Of a stretch of DNA of 64,000 bases, positions 1 to 9,555 are shown one piece after another. The position numbers and the translations under genes were made by a program. The stretch lies in the NCBI GenBank assembly GCA_009746045.1, contig RPFO01000199.1:1114637-1178636 (forward strand). Reading direction: 5' to 3'. The notes below the pieces were generated by a model. The model saw only the letters and a program-made list of their open reading frames with translations. It searched no databases and was not told where the DNA came from. Source of the DNA: Mesostigma viride (lineage: Eukaryota > Streptophyta > Mesostigmatophyceae > Mesostigmatales > Mesostigmataceae). Each line of letters begins with the position of its first letter. Positions within the stretch are counted from its first letter, which is position 1.

Positions 1-550
1 TGCAGGCAGACTTGCAGTTTGACTGTTTGCTCAAGCATCAGGACCAGCTGCCTTGTAAGCTGGTAGTAGTCCCCAGGGAGAGTCATGGGCAGCAAGGGGC
101 TGTAGAGAGATCCATACGTGAAGTGAAGACAGTGGTGCTAGCAGCAGAGTCAGTGCCACTTGTGGCATCTGCCTTAGAGAGGGCAGCCTGGTGTAAGGGG
201 ATAGAAGAGCAGCTGAACCACAGGGTTAACTATTACTTTGATGGTGTGGCTGTCTCTCCCCTGGCCCTGCAGTATAGCTTGTTGCCTGAGAACGTGGTGC
301 AGGCCAGTCTTAGGAAGGCAGATAGGTTATTTGCCCAGCTGAGACGTAAGGACAAGAACTGGAATGTGCTGAGGCCTCAGGTGGGGCTGAAGGTCAGGAT
401 GTGGAAGGAACCATCTATTCCAGGCAAGCGGGGGAAGTGGCAGGATGGGGTTGTCACTCGTGTGGAGGAAGCTAACAGATCTTGCCTGGTGGCTTTGGAA
501 AAGGATCCAAGGCACGTGTACAGGTTGTCCTGGGCTCATGTCAAGGAAGA
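1..550 (+). pseudogene. pol: RT-A integrase, C-terminal part (frameshifted at its end)
   Basis: The frame aligns residue for residue with the integrase of RT-B. It includes the conserved SHGQQGAVERS stretch holding the catalytic glutamate, then the C-terminal region ending HVYRLSWAHVKE. The two upstream catalytic aspartates lie beyond or at the left edge. Near position 550 the sequence is one nucleotide shorter than RT-B, which moves the rest of the polyprotein into another frame. The function by family is insertion of retrotransposon cDNA into the genome. This copy cannot make the full polyprotein because of this shift and a second one near 1185. Confidence 0.85.
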
Positions 551-1225
551 AGGCCACATGCAATCTGGCCTGCAGACGGGCCAGGCCCTCCCAGCTGGGT
601 TGAGGAGCCAGGCCAGAGCCAGGCAGCAGCAGCTAACAATCCTCTGGTGGTGGATGATGGTCTGTCCCTGCTGGAAGATGACGAGCAGGAGGAGGCTGCT
701 GAAGCAACTGTCACAAGGCCAGAGGGGACGGGGCAGCCACCTAAGGCCCGGGGGCCTCTCATGGCGGACGTCATCCGAGCACTCATGCGCAGCAAACATG
801 ATCCCAAGGTATCCAAGCTCACGGGGTGGGGGTCGTGCTGGGCAGCTACAATGGAGGTAGATACCAACTCACAGGTGTCTGTCATCAGGGAAGAGGATGC
901 TGTAGGCTTACAGATGTCCCATCCCAGTTGCCTTGCTGTGTCTGATTTCTCAGGAAAGGTGTCCATGAAGATCCTTGGGGAAGTGAGTGTGCCTATCTTA
1001 GGGGTGCCCACCACGTTCTGTGTGGTAGAGGGCTATCAGGGGCCTGCCATTCTGGGTCAGAACTTCTTGTGCATGCCAGGGGTTACTTTGACCTCTGATG
1101 AGTTGGCACTAGAAGGCAGGGGCAGCCTCCCCCTTGAAAGATATCACTATTCCCAGGGTCTTGCAGTGGCGGTAAGGCTGTTAGGAGTCAGCCAGCTGAG
1201 GGTCCTCAAGGTCAGGAGCCCATAG
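551..1225 (+). pseudogene. pol: RT-A retropepsin-like protease domain
   Basis: After a Gln/Glu/Ala-rich linker the frame shows a retropepsin pattern: the active-site segment at 860-871 reads DTNS where the family has D[S/T]GA, followed by a beta-rich stretch and the typical C-terminal ILGQNFL. The domain lies downstream of integrase and upstream of RT, unlike canonical Copia elements, where protease precedes integrase. A one-nucleotide difference from RT-B near 1185 ends this frame at 1225 and the RT frame takes over. The asparagine in DTN is shared by RT-A, RT-B and RT-C, so it is not a random lesion. Whether the domain is active cannot be told from the sequence. Confidence 0.75.
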
Positions 1226-1236
1226 CTGAGGACCTG

Positions 1237-2853
1237 TTGATAATCCCAACCACCTTTGATCCACGGCAGTTAGGGGTAAACAGGTACCAGATAGCTGCTC
1301 ACAGTCCTATTCCCTGGCGCCAGCTAGTCGAGATGATGCAGAGCCCCAAGATGGCTAAGGCATGGACTCTTGGCTTTGTTGCTTCTGGGCATGAGTGGAT
1401 AGTTTCCAACTGTGCAGAACCTGTGGATGAGCTGCCAGAAGTTCACCAGCTGCTCAGATTGATGTTTGTCCTCAAGCTCAAGGAGGTAGATGGTGTCCAG
1501 GTGCCACATGTCAGACCAGTTGTAACCGAGTATCATGGCACTGGCCAGTTGTTAGATGAGGAGCTCTATACTCCAGGGATGCTGCATGACACGTGGAGGA
1601 TTCTGCTGTGTATATTTCTGTCTTTTCTGGTTAAGGGTGTGCCCTATAGCTCTGTGCTGATTGATTTCAAGAGGGCTTTTCTCAAGGGTGACCAAGATCA
1701 GGCTAGGCAGACTTGGAGAGATATCCCTCCTTTCTTTGTGACTGTACCTGCTGTATGGAGAGCAGAGATAAAGGCCAGGTACCTGAGAATTCTGAAAGGG
1801 TTGGAAGGTCTCAGGTCCAGTCCCATTATCTGGAGAAAGAGCCTAGAGAAATTCTTGAAGAATACTTGTGGGTTTTCTGTGTCTCCAGTGGATCCCTGTT
1901 TGTTCCAAGGGTCCCACAATGGCCTTCCTGTCTTTGCCTCACTGCATGGTGATGACCTGCATCTCATAGGTCCACCAGACTGGGTTGAGGCTGTCTTGGC
2001 TAAGATCCAGAAGCGGTTTGAGCTGGGTAAGATACAGCACATGGTGGAGAATGAGCCTATGGTCTTCTGTGGCATGCAGGCTACGTTGTTCCAAGCCAAG
2101 GGCTCGTGGTTCATCAGGATGGAGGGTGGTAAGGACTACCCACAGCAGATTGTAGATGCATTGCAGGAGCCCATCACGCAGGCTAGGTGTGCTACCATCA
2201 GGGGCATGCTGGCATGGCTTGCAAGTATATGTGCCCCTGACTTGCTGGTTCTGAGTCGACTTACTGATTCCCAGCTGGTTGAGGTGGGTGCTGAGAGTGT
2301 GGTGCAGGCTGTCATGATGTCTCCCCCTCTCATACTGGGTCCTGTGGATTTGTACAAGCCCCTTGACATGGTTCTCTATGTGGACAGTTCTATGGATAAT
2401 AGGAAGGTCACAGAGGTCAGGGGCAGGGCAGCAGCATTAGTTACCCTGGAGCAAGATCACACCTCACTTGTTACCTGGTACAGTCGGTTGCAGAACAGGG
2501 TTACACCCAGCAGTGATATTGCTGAGTGCAGGGCAATCTGTGAAGGGCTGCATACTGCTCTTTACTTGAGGGAGCTCTTCTACCAGCTATGTCAAGTGGC
2601 TTCCTGTAGGTTGCAGCTGCACACACTGGTGAGGACTGATAGCATGGGCATGGTGCAATTTGTGCACAGGCAGCTGGCCAGGAGCAGGGACCTTGACTAC
2701 TTGTTGCTCAAGGAGATGTCCTACCTAGCTCACATTGAACATGTGCCTGGTGTGGACAACCCTGCAGATGCCCTCACCAAGCTGGAGGAGAAGGCGGAGA
2801 GGCAGTACCCCCTGCTCCGTGGGCTCATGGACCCCTTACACGGGCGGCCATAG
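1237..2853 (+). CDS. pol: RT-A reverse transcriptase and RNase H
   Basis: This is the Copia-type RT followed by RNase H in one open frame, open from about 1186. RT landmarks are DFKRAFLKGD, GLRSSPIIW, and the catalytic box HGDD at 1945-1956 in place of the usual YxDD. RNase H landmarks are VDSSMD, AECRAI, the TDSMG aspartate motif, and PADALTKL at the C-terminus, the last typical of Copia elements. The protein would copy element RNA into cDNA inside virus-like particles. The frame ends at 2853 in the same place as RT-B. Upstream frameshifts mean it can no longer be made as part of a polyprotein. Confidence 0.9.
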   Translation: MIIPTTFDPRQLGVNRYQIAAHSPIPWRQLVEMMQSPKMAKAWTLGFVASGHEWIVSNCAEPVDELPEVHQLLRLMFVLKLKEVDGVQVPHVRPVVTEYHGTGQLLDEELYTPGMLHDTWRILLCIFLSFLVKGVPYSSVLIDFKRAFLKGDQDQARQTWRDIPPFFVTVPAVWRAEIKARYLRILKGLEGLRSSPIIWRKSLEKFLKNTCGFSVSPVDPCLFQGSHNGLPVFASLHGDDLHLIGPPDWVEAVLAKIQKRFELGKIQHMVENEPMVFCGMQATLFQAKGSWFIRMEGGKDYPQQIVDALQEPITQARCATIRGMLAWLASICAPDLLVLSRLTDSQLVEVGAESVVQAVMMSPPLILGPVDLYKPLDMVLYVDSSMDNRKVTEVRGRAAALVTLEQDHTSLVTWYSRLQNRVTPSSDIAECRAICEGLHTALYLRELFYQLCQVASCRLQLHTLVRTDSMGMVQFVHRQLARSRDLDYLLLKEMSYLAHIEHVPGVDNPADALTKLEEKAERQYPLLRGLMDPLHGRP

Positions 2854-3865
2854 AGACCAGGCCTTGCTTCAGCTTGGGTGTCCCCAGTGGGCTGCTTGAC
2901 CAAAGTACCAAGTGGTGACTGGTGCTTACTGGTTGACAGCCGGTCCTTCAGGGTTAGGTACACCCTCCTGGACAGGAGTTGGTGTGGAATGTCACTCCTA
3001 CCAGCTGAGAATCATGCCTGGCCCTCCCCATGGGGTTCAGAAGAGTCGCCAGGACTTAAGTCGACGCCTTTGGCCTCAAACAGTTAGGCCATGCAAGGGC
3101 AACCCGAATGCTGGTTCTTACAGGTTGCTGTATATATGTTTTCTAGTGCTTGTTTCCAACCTGTTGCTAATAAAGAACCTGGTTGTGTGACCATGTGGAA
3201 CATGGTTGCCAGGGAGCCACATTCTGGGTTATATAATGCTTGAATAAAACATAATCATGTCATGTCATTCTCATGTTGTTCTCATGGTTGTAATGTTTCT
3301 CTTGTGTAAAGTTCCAGGTCACCTATAAACCTGGAGGTTGGGGTGGGGTTCAATTCCCCAGCAGAGCCACAGCCTGGCATGAGTGATTCCTGGGCTTAAC
3401 ACCCAGTGAAGACATGGGCTCCCCAATAAGGCAGTATTTGTATAGGTGCTACCTGAGTCTCTTTGAGCATAAAAGGGAAAGGCTGGCCAAGGCGGGCGCC
3501 ATAAGAACGGGCGCCTGTGATAACTGTGAAAGATCAGGAACTCACAATAATACGTTCTTGGCATCCTTTAATCCCAGCCATTGGACTAGGTAATGTGCCT
3601 TGACTTTAATCTAACACCAAGTTCCCAAGGAAAGGTTGGGAGCTGACCAAGGGGTCAGGGGATAACCTGGGGTGACCTCTGATTCACTGGCCAGTACACC
3701 TAGCCTGGTCCAAGGGCGTATATGTTGTTTCCCAAAAGGAGGCAGGACCCTGGGCCCTATCAGGTCTGATCAACCCCAAGGGACCAAGCGGTCTGTGGCT
3801 GAGTGAGCACAAGCAAGGTTAGGCTTGTTTCAAGCTGGTCCAGCTCCAAAAGAAGAAAGGGTTGG
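2854..3865 (+). other. RT-A 3' noncoding module (about 1 kb)
   Basis: No convincing open frame lies between the pol stop and the LTR. The same position holds 0.95-1.0 kb of alignable noncoding sequence in RT-B and RT-C. Elements in order: an AATAAAACATAATCATG stretch near 3243 that could act as a poly(A) signal; a CCAGGT/ACCTGG hairpin at 3314-3334; a tRNA T-arm-like hairpin at 3344-3360; a pair of GGGCGCC motifs at 3494-3500 and 3509-3515; a conserved TAATACG motif near 3551; and a purine-rich tract at about 3848-3865 next to the LTR. Confidence 0.7.
3344..3360 (+). promoter_or_regulatory. tRNA T-arm-like hairpin in RT-A
   Basis: TGGGG-TTCAATT-CCCCA forms a perfect 5-bp stem with a 7-nt loop, the geometry of a tRNA T arm, and a CCA follows 6 nt later. 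RT-B and RT-C carry the same hairpin with different but still pairing stem bases. No D arm or acceptor partner is evident, so I do not call a tRNA gene. Confidence 0.55.
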
Positions 3866-4158
3866 AGTTAGCATTTTGGGCAACCAATATGCTAAGTGGA
3901 TGCAGTTTGGAAAGACCTTTCCAACGCCGTGCTGACCGCCTGAAACAGACAAGGGACAAGAAAGATATCAAGTCCCGAAGTCCTAGCCAGCCGTGGCCGA
4001 CTTGGGTGCAGTCCTCTGGTATAGTGGACAGGACACGTGGCAGGCCGGGCCTGCACAGGCTTAGCCTGATTATCACGTGACTGTGGTCCACGTAGATCAG
4101 AGGAGCAGCAGCCTGTGACTGGTGGAATACTGGAGCTGGCACAGGTCTGCAAGGATAC
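3866..4158 (+). repeat. RT-A 3' LTR, first part
   Basis: It starts with AGTTAGCATTTTGG directly after the purine-rich tract AGAAGAAAGGGTTGG, exactly as the RT-B and RT-C LTRs do. Its first bases form an imperfect palindrome ending in ATATGCTAA. RT-B inserted at 4158, and the rest of this LTR is at 29090-29444. Confidence 0.75.
4154..4158. repeat. Target-site duplication GATAC of RT-B (left copy)
   Basis: GATAC occurs at 4154-4158 and again at 29085-29089, immediately outside the two RT-B LTRs. Five base pairs is the usual Copia duplication. Confidence 0.85.
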
Positions 4159-4802
4159 ATTTAGATGAACGCGGATCAGTGAGTTTCTGGTCTTCCCAAG
4201 ATGTGATGAATGGAGCCATGGTTTCAACCAGCGGCTTTTAACCTTTACCACAGTTGCCTCACTACCCTGTGGTCACTAGCCTGAGGCGGCAGCACCCACG
4301 GACGGTGTTGGGAAAAGACGCTTGGCCACTGCTGTGTCCGAGCCTTTCTAGGTCTCACCATTGCTGCCAGGCCTTGCACGCCTTGGCAGGTCCGCCACTG
4401 TCAATTTCCTTGGTTGCATCAATCCAGGACGTCTGTCCTTCCATGAATGACAGTAACGCTCTGGATTTATCCGTCATGACAAGTACCCGTCCATCCCAGG
4501 CCTGCAGGACTGCCAGTCCTGAAGTCCTGTGACATTCTTGGTACCATCAACCAATATTGACCACAGTACCTCCTAGTGACAGTCGGTCCTGTGACACGTA
4601 ACGTGTGATGGTTCACCCAACACTGCCACGTGCCCTGTCCCTCACGTGTCCTTAGTCCTGGTACTGCTGTAGCGTCCGGCGGCATTACTTCGGGACTTGA
4701 TAACTCTCAAGTTCCTTGTCCAAATGAGGCGTTTAGCACGGCGTTGGAAAGGCCACTTCAGGTATGATATGCTTAGCATATTGCATCACCAATATGCTAA
4801 CT
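4159..4802 (-). repeat. RT-B 3' LTR (644 bp)
   Basis: This is a direct copy of 28441-29084 with no difference that I could find by eye. On the minus strand it begins AGTTAGCATATTGG, with a 10-bp palindrome TTAGCATATT/AATATGCTAA, after the purine tract AAGAAAGGGTTGG. It ends CATCTAAAT. Confidence 0.9.
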
Positions 4803-5113
4803 CCAACCCTTTCTTGTTTTGGAGCTGCAAGCTTCACACCATGACCAACCCATTCCTTGCTGCCTTGTGAAATGGACACCTGGTTACCCTGGACTTATAA
4901 TAAGCCTCATGAGCACCCCTTTTGCCACCTTAATGGTATCCTTCTTAGGGATCTATGGTTCAACCCTGCCAGCTGATCATTAACTTGACCTGCAGGTCAT
5001 CCCCAACCCTTTCTTTTGCAACTGTACCTTGGCTTGGGCTTAAAGGAGGATATTGAATATTCCTTAGGCAACATATCCTGGATATCTGAATGAGAGGCCC
5101 TGACTACAGGAAA

Positions 5114-5136
5114 CGTATTACAGTGAGTTCCTGGTC
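5114..5136 (-). promoter_or_regulatory. Segment complementary to the RT-B leader (presumed PBS)
   Basis: On the element RNA this reads GACCAG, six bases GAACTC, then ACTGTAATACG. The 17 nt directly after the 5' LTR (28440 downward) are the exact reverse complement of GACCAG joined to ACTGTAATACG. The two ends of the RNA could therefore pair over 17 bp with one 6-nt bulge. TAATACG is conserved in the modules of RT-A and RT-C. Confidence 0.6.
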
Positions 5137-5316
5137 TTCCCAGTTATCACTGGCGCCCGTTTCATGGCGCCCGCCCCGAGCGTTCCAGGCATCATCCATC
5201 CAAATGTTCACCAATGGAAACCACTTCAACACCACTGTGCCACTGCTTGATGGGGAGCCCATGTCATCACGGGGTGTTAAAGCCCAGGAGTCATACATAC
5301 CAGGCTGTGGCTCAAC

Positions 5317-5333
5317 TAGGGAATCGAACCCTA
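5317..5333 (-). promoter_or_regulatory. tRNA T-arm-like hairpin in RT-B
   Basis: On the minus strand TAGGG-TTCGATT-CCCTA is a perfect 5-bp stem with a 7-nt loop. The loop and closing pair form a consensus B-box (GGTTCGATTCC), and GAGCCA follows. Stem bases differ from RT-A and RT-C in a compensating way. Confidence 0.6.
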
Positions 5334-5769
5334 CCCCAGAATCCCCAGGTTAAACTTAACCTGGTCACATGACAGACAACAAGAGAGATTGGCATACAAC
5401 ATGATTATGTTTTATTATAGAATATCCACCAAAACCAATGCTGAGTGTTCCCAGTGGACCAGCCTGCACCAGCAAGGTCCAACTGTCAGGTTACAACACC
5501 ATAATATCCAAGGTTGTCACTTATTCACAGCTAAAGAAAACTAAACAAGAGAGATATATACAAACAACCTGGAAGAACTCTCAACATGGTCTGCCCTGTC
5601 ATGGCCTAACTGCCCGAGGCCAAAGGCATCCCACTGTGCTAATCCTTTACAGGAAGAGCTAATTGCTCCTGTTGAGCCTTCTACCTGCTTGGTGACAGGT
5701 AGGCTACCTGTTGCCCTCCCCCCTGGGGACAACAGCACTGGTCAGCCACCAACTGGCAAAGGCTGGACT

Positions 5770-8700
5770 TCAAGTCCCACCAGAAAAGGGGTACATGAGC
5801 CCTTTGAGCACAGGGTATTGCAGCTCAGCCTTGCTCTCCAGCTTGGTGAGGGCGTCTGCTGGGTTGTCAACACCAGGCACATGTTCAAGATGAGCAAGGT
5901 AAGACATCTCCTTCAGCAACAAATAATCAAGATCTCTGCTCCTGGCGAGCTGTCTGTGCACAAACTGCACCATGCCCATGCTGTCTGTCTTGACCAGTGT
6001 ATGCAGCTGCAAGCTACAGGAAGCTACCTGACAGAGCTGGTAGAATAACTCCCTGAGGTAAAGAGCAGTGTGTAGCCCCTCACATATTGCCCTGCACTCA
6101 GCAATGTCACTGCTGGGCGTCACCCTGTTCTGTAACCTACTGTACCAGCTGACCAGAGAAGTGTGCTCCTGTTGTAGTGTAATGAGTGCTGCTGCCCTAC
6201 CCCTGACATCCGTCACCTTCCTGCTGTCCATGGAACTGTCCACAAAAAGCACCATGTTGAGTGGTTTGTACAAGTCCACAGCTGCCAGTATGAGTGGAGG
6301 TGAGCTCCTGACAGACTCAACCACCTGCTCTGCCCCTACCTCAACCAGCTGAGCATCTGTGAGCCTACTCAGCACCAACAAATCTGGGGCACAAATGCTA
6401 GCTAGCCATGCCAACATTCCCCTGATTGTGGCACACCTGGCCTGGGTAATGGGCTGCTGGAGGGCATCAATGATCTGCTGAGGATAGTTGTTGCCACCCT
6501 CCATCTTGATAAACCATGTACCTGCCCTCTTGATCAGCGTGGCCTGCATTCCACAAAACACCATGGGCTCATCCTGCTTCATGTGCTGGACCTTTCCTAA
6601 CTCAAACCTCTTCTGGATCTTGGACAGTACTGAATCCACCCACTCAGGAGGCCCTAGAAGGTGCAGGTCATCTCCATGCAGAGATGCAAACACAGGCAAC
6701 CCTTCATGAGTACTCTGGAACAAGCAAGGATCAACTGGAGACACAGTAAAGCCACAGTGAGTTTTCAGAAACTTTTCCAGGCTCTTTCTCCAGATGATAG
6801 GGCTGGACCTAAGTCCCTCCAAACCCTTGAGTATTCTGAGATATTTTGACTTGATCTCTGCTCTCCACACCTTGGGCACTGTTACAAAGAAGGGAGGGAT
6901 ATCACGCCACGTCTCCTTGGCCTGCTCCACATCACCCTTGAGAAAAGCCCTCTTGAAATCAATCAGCACAGAGCTGTACGCAATGCCCTTGACCAGGAAA
7001 GACAGATATATACACAGAACAATCCTCCAGGTATCATGCAGCATCCCAGGCGTATACAACTCCTCATCTGTCAGCTCCCCCGTGCCATGGTACTCAGTCA
7101 CAACTGGCCTCACATGTGGCACCTGCACACCGTCTATCTCCTTCAGCTTGAGCACAAACAAGAGCCTTAGCAACTGATGCTCCCTGGGCAACTCATCCAC
7201 AGGCTCAGCACAGTTAGACACTATCCAGTCATGCCCACTGGAGACAAACCCTAGAATCCATGCCTTAGCCATCTTGGGGCTTTGCATCAACTCTACCAAC
7301 TGGTGCCAGGAAATAGGACTGTGACCAGCAATCTGGTACTTGTGCACCCCCAAGTCCCGTGGATCTAGGGTGGTTGGGATGATCAACAAGTCCTCAGCAA
7401 TGGGCTCCTTGCCTTCAGGCCCCACACTCTGCTGCCCCTTCACAGCCTTGACTGCCACAGCTAGACCCTTGGAGTAGTGATATCTCTGGAGGGGCAAACT
7501 GCCGTGACCTTCTAGTGCAAGCTCATCTGCTGACAGAGTCACTCCTGGCATGCACAAGAAATTCTGGCCCAAAATGGCAGGCCCCTGGTACCCTTCCACC
7601 ACACAGAACGCAGTGGGGACACCCAGGATAGGCACAGTCACTTCCCCTAGGATCTTCATTGTTACAGTGCCCGTAAAGTCACTCACTGCCCTGCAGCCAG
7701 CCTTATTCACCTTCAGGCCCTGAGCATCCTCCACCCTGATGATAGACACCTCTGAGTTAGTATCCACTTCTAGGGTAGCAGCCCAGCAAGAACCCCATTC
7801 AGTCAACTTAGATACCTTGGGATCCTTGTGCTTGTTGAACATGAGCGACCGGACAATGTCTGCCATGAGTGGCCTCTTGGACCCTGGTGCAGGCCCAGCC
7901 CCCGTTGGCTCCACCACAGGTGATGCAGTTGCCTCCTGCACCTCATCATCATCAGAGGGATAGCCAACTCCCACGTCAGTGACAGGCACATCAACTACTT
8001 GGTCCTTAACCTGGCCCTCCAGCCAACACTGGGGTCCAGGCCCGTCTGCAGGCCAGATTGCATGTGGCTTGCGTTCCTTGACGTTGGCCCAGCTCAACCT
8101 GTAAACATGCCTGGGATTACTCTCCAAGGCCACAAGGCAGGAACGATTGGCATCTTCCACACAGGTCACCACCCCGTTCTGCCACTTGCCCCTCTTGCCC
8201 TGCATTGATGGCTCCTTCCACATTCTGACCTTCAGCCCCACCTGAGGCCTCAGCACATTCCAGCCCCTATCCTTGCGTCTCAACTGAGCAAACACCCTGT
8301 CTGCTTTCCTCAAGCAAGCCTGGACCACTTCCTGGGCTAGCATCCCAAACTGCAGTGCTACAGGATTGACAGCCACCCCGTCATAATAGTAGTTTATTCT
8401 GAGGTTCAGCTGTTCTTCCACCTGCCTGGTCCACGCTGCCCTCTCCAAAGCAGATGCTACCAGTGGCACCTTAGGTTCTGCCAGCACTACGGTCTTGACC
8501 TCCCTGATGGATCTCTCCACAGCACCTTGCTGTCCATGGCTCTCCCTGGGCGTGACCAGCAGCTTGCATGGCAGTTGCTCCTGCTGTGACAGTAGGCACT
8601 CAAACTGAATATCAGCCTGTACTGTCTTGTACACCCCAAAGCCTGGTAAGAGAGTCTGCAAGCCCAGCAGCAGGGTGTTCCCCTTCATATCTGGCAGAAT

Positions 8701-9049
8701 CTGGAGCAGCCTGTACCTGCTAAATCTGTCCACTGCCACCAAAATGTATAAGCCCCTGATATGCTGGACGTCTACCTGGATGTCCCCCTTCTCCCTGGCA
8801 GGCTCCCTAGCATGGGACCTTGGCTTCTTGGCAGCATTCTCCTTACAAGCACATTGCTCAGCTGCAGCCCTGCATGCTTCCCTCAGTGGCTCATCTCCAA
8901 TCTTCCAACCAAACATCTCAGCCATGGCTGTGTGACCAAAGATATTGTGCAGCCTGCGTCCAGCATCCGTGTAGCTCAATTGCCTAGCCAGATTACGCAC
9001 CTGGGAAGACGCCTGGACGGGCCCTGCGTGTGAGGACGCAACATCCACC
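5770..9049 (-). CDS. pol: RT-B pol: integrase, protease-like, RT, RNase H
   Basis: A single open frame continues from 16268 across the CACTA-1 insertion: ATG CAG AA, then G GTG GAT once one TT copy is removed. Order of domains: zinc-binding HNIFGH...CRAAAEQCAC; integrase core with D in VDVQHI, D in VQAD and E in GAVERS (31 residues between the last two); protease-like domain with DTNS near 7752-7764 and ILGQNFL; RT with DFKRAFLKGD and the HGDD box near 6668-6679; RNase H with VDSSMD, AECRAI, KTDSMG and PADALTKL. The frame stops at 5770. The protease-like domain sits after integrase, which is not the standard Copia order. The CACTA insertion now separates this part from gag. Confidence 0.92.
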
Positions 9050-9051
9050 TT

Positions 9052-9400
9052 CACTAGGAACTCAATTTCTGAGAAAGTTCTCAAAACCCTCAATTTTCTC
9101 ACCTTTTGTGAGAATTTTTTGAGAAAATTGAGAAAAATCTCAATTTTTTTCCGCAAACGCTAGGCAAGAAATCTCACCAGGGTGAGATTCTGGTGAGAAA
9201 AAGGGCGTTTTGGTGAGATTGGGGTGAGAAAAAACCCTAAAGTGAGAAAAAAGGTGAGAATGGGTGAGAAAAAGACAGAAAGATTGAGAAAATTGAGAAA
9301 ATTGAGAAGTTTCTCACCAACACGAGAAAAATCACTAACACGAGAAAAATCACAAGTCAACGTGGTGAGAAATTTCTCACCAAGAGTGTAACACGAGAAA
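9052..9400. repeat. CACTA-1 subterminal repeats, transposase-gene end
   Basis: Many copies of TGAGAAA and TTTCTCA-type units, often preceded by GGTGAGA. Dense short subterminal repeats are the usual binding sites for TNPA-type proteins in this superfamily. Confidence 0.65.
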
Positions 9401-9555
9401 AATCATTAGCTTTATTTCATTAAGTCCTTAACGTGAAAAAAAACTCAACCACTTTGATATGCAATATAGGGTGCACCACAAAGGTGCAATATAGGGTTCA
9501 TACAATATAAAACAGCACATCATTCCATAAACAATGCTGTCATGCCCAAATTAAA

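Larger units (their letters stand above)
1..4158 (+). mobile_element. Copia-like LTR retrotransposon RT-A, 3' part
   Basis: The element enters from the left edge, so its 5' LTR, gag and integrase N-terminus are outside the window. What remains is the integrase C-terminal part, a retropepsin-like domain, RT, RNase H, a 1-kb noncoding module, a purine-rich tract and the start of the 3' LTR at 3866. The LTR is cut at 4158 by RT-B and resumes at 29090-29444. Together the two LTR pieces total about 647 bp, the size of the RT-B LTR. RT-A and RT-B are clearly the same family by protein similarity. The junction at 29444 abuts the protease region of RT-C, so RT-A appears to have inserted into RT-C. 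Confidence 0.85.
4803..5769 (-). other. RT-B 3' noncoding module (967 bp)
   Basis: It is noncoding between the pol stop and the 3' LTR. On the minus strand it holds an AATAAAACATAATCATG stretch near 5418, an 8-bp-arm hairpin CAGGTTAA/TTAACCTG at 5346-5363, a T-arm-like hairpin at 5317-5333, a pair of GGGCGCC motifs (5166-5172 and 5152-5158), a segment complementary to the leader at 5114-5136, and the purine tract next to the LTR. The layout matches RT-A and RT-C. Confidence 0.7.

Noticed and set aside
3300-3375. tRNA gene at the T-arm-like hairpin (also near 5333 and 45235)
   Set aside because: The T-arm geometry is good, but no D arm, anticodon arm or complementary acceptor strand can be placed at normal distances.
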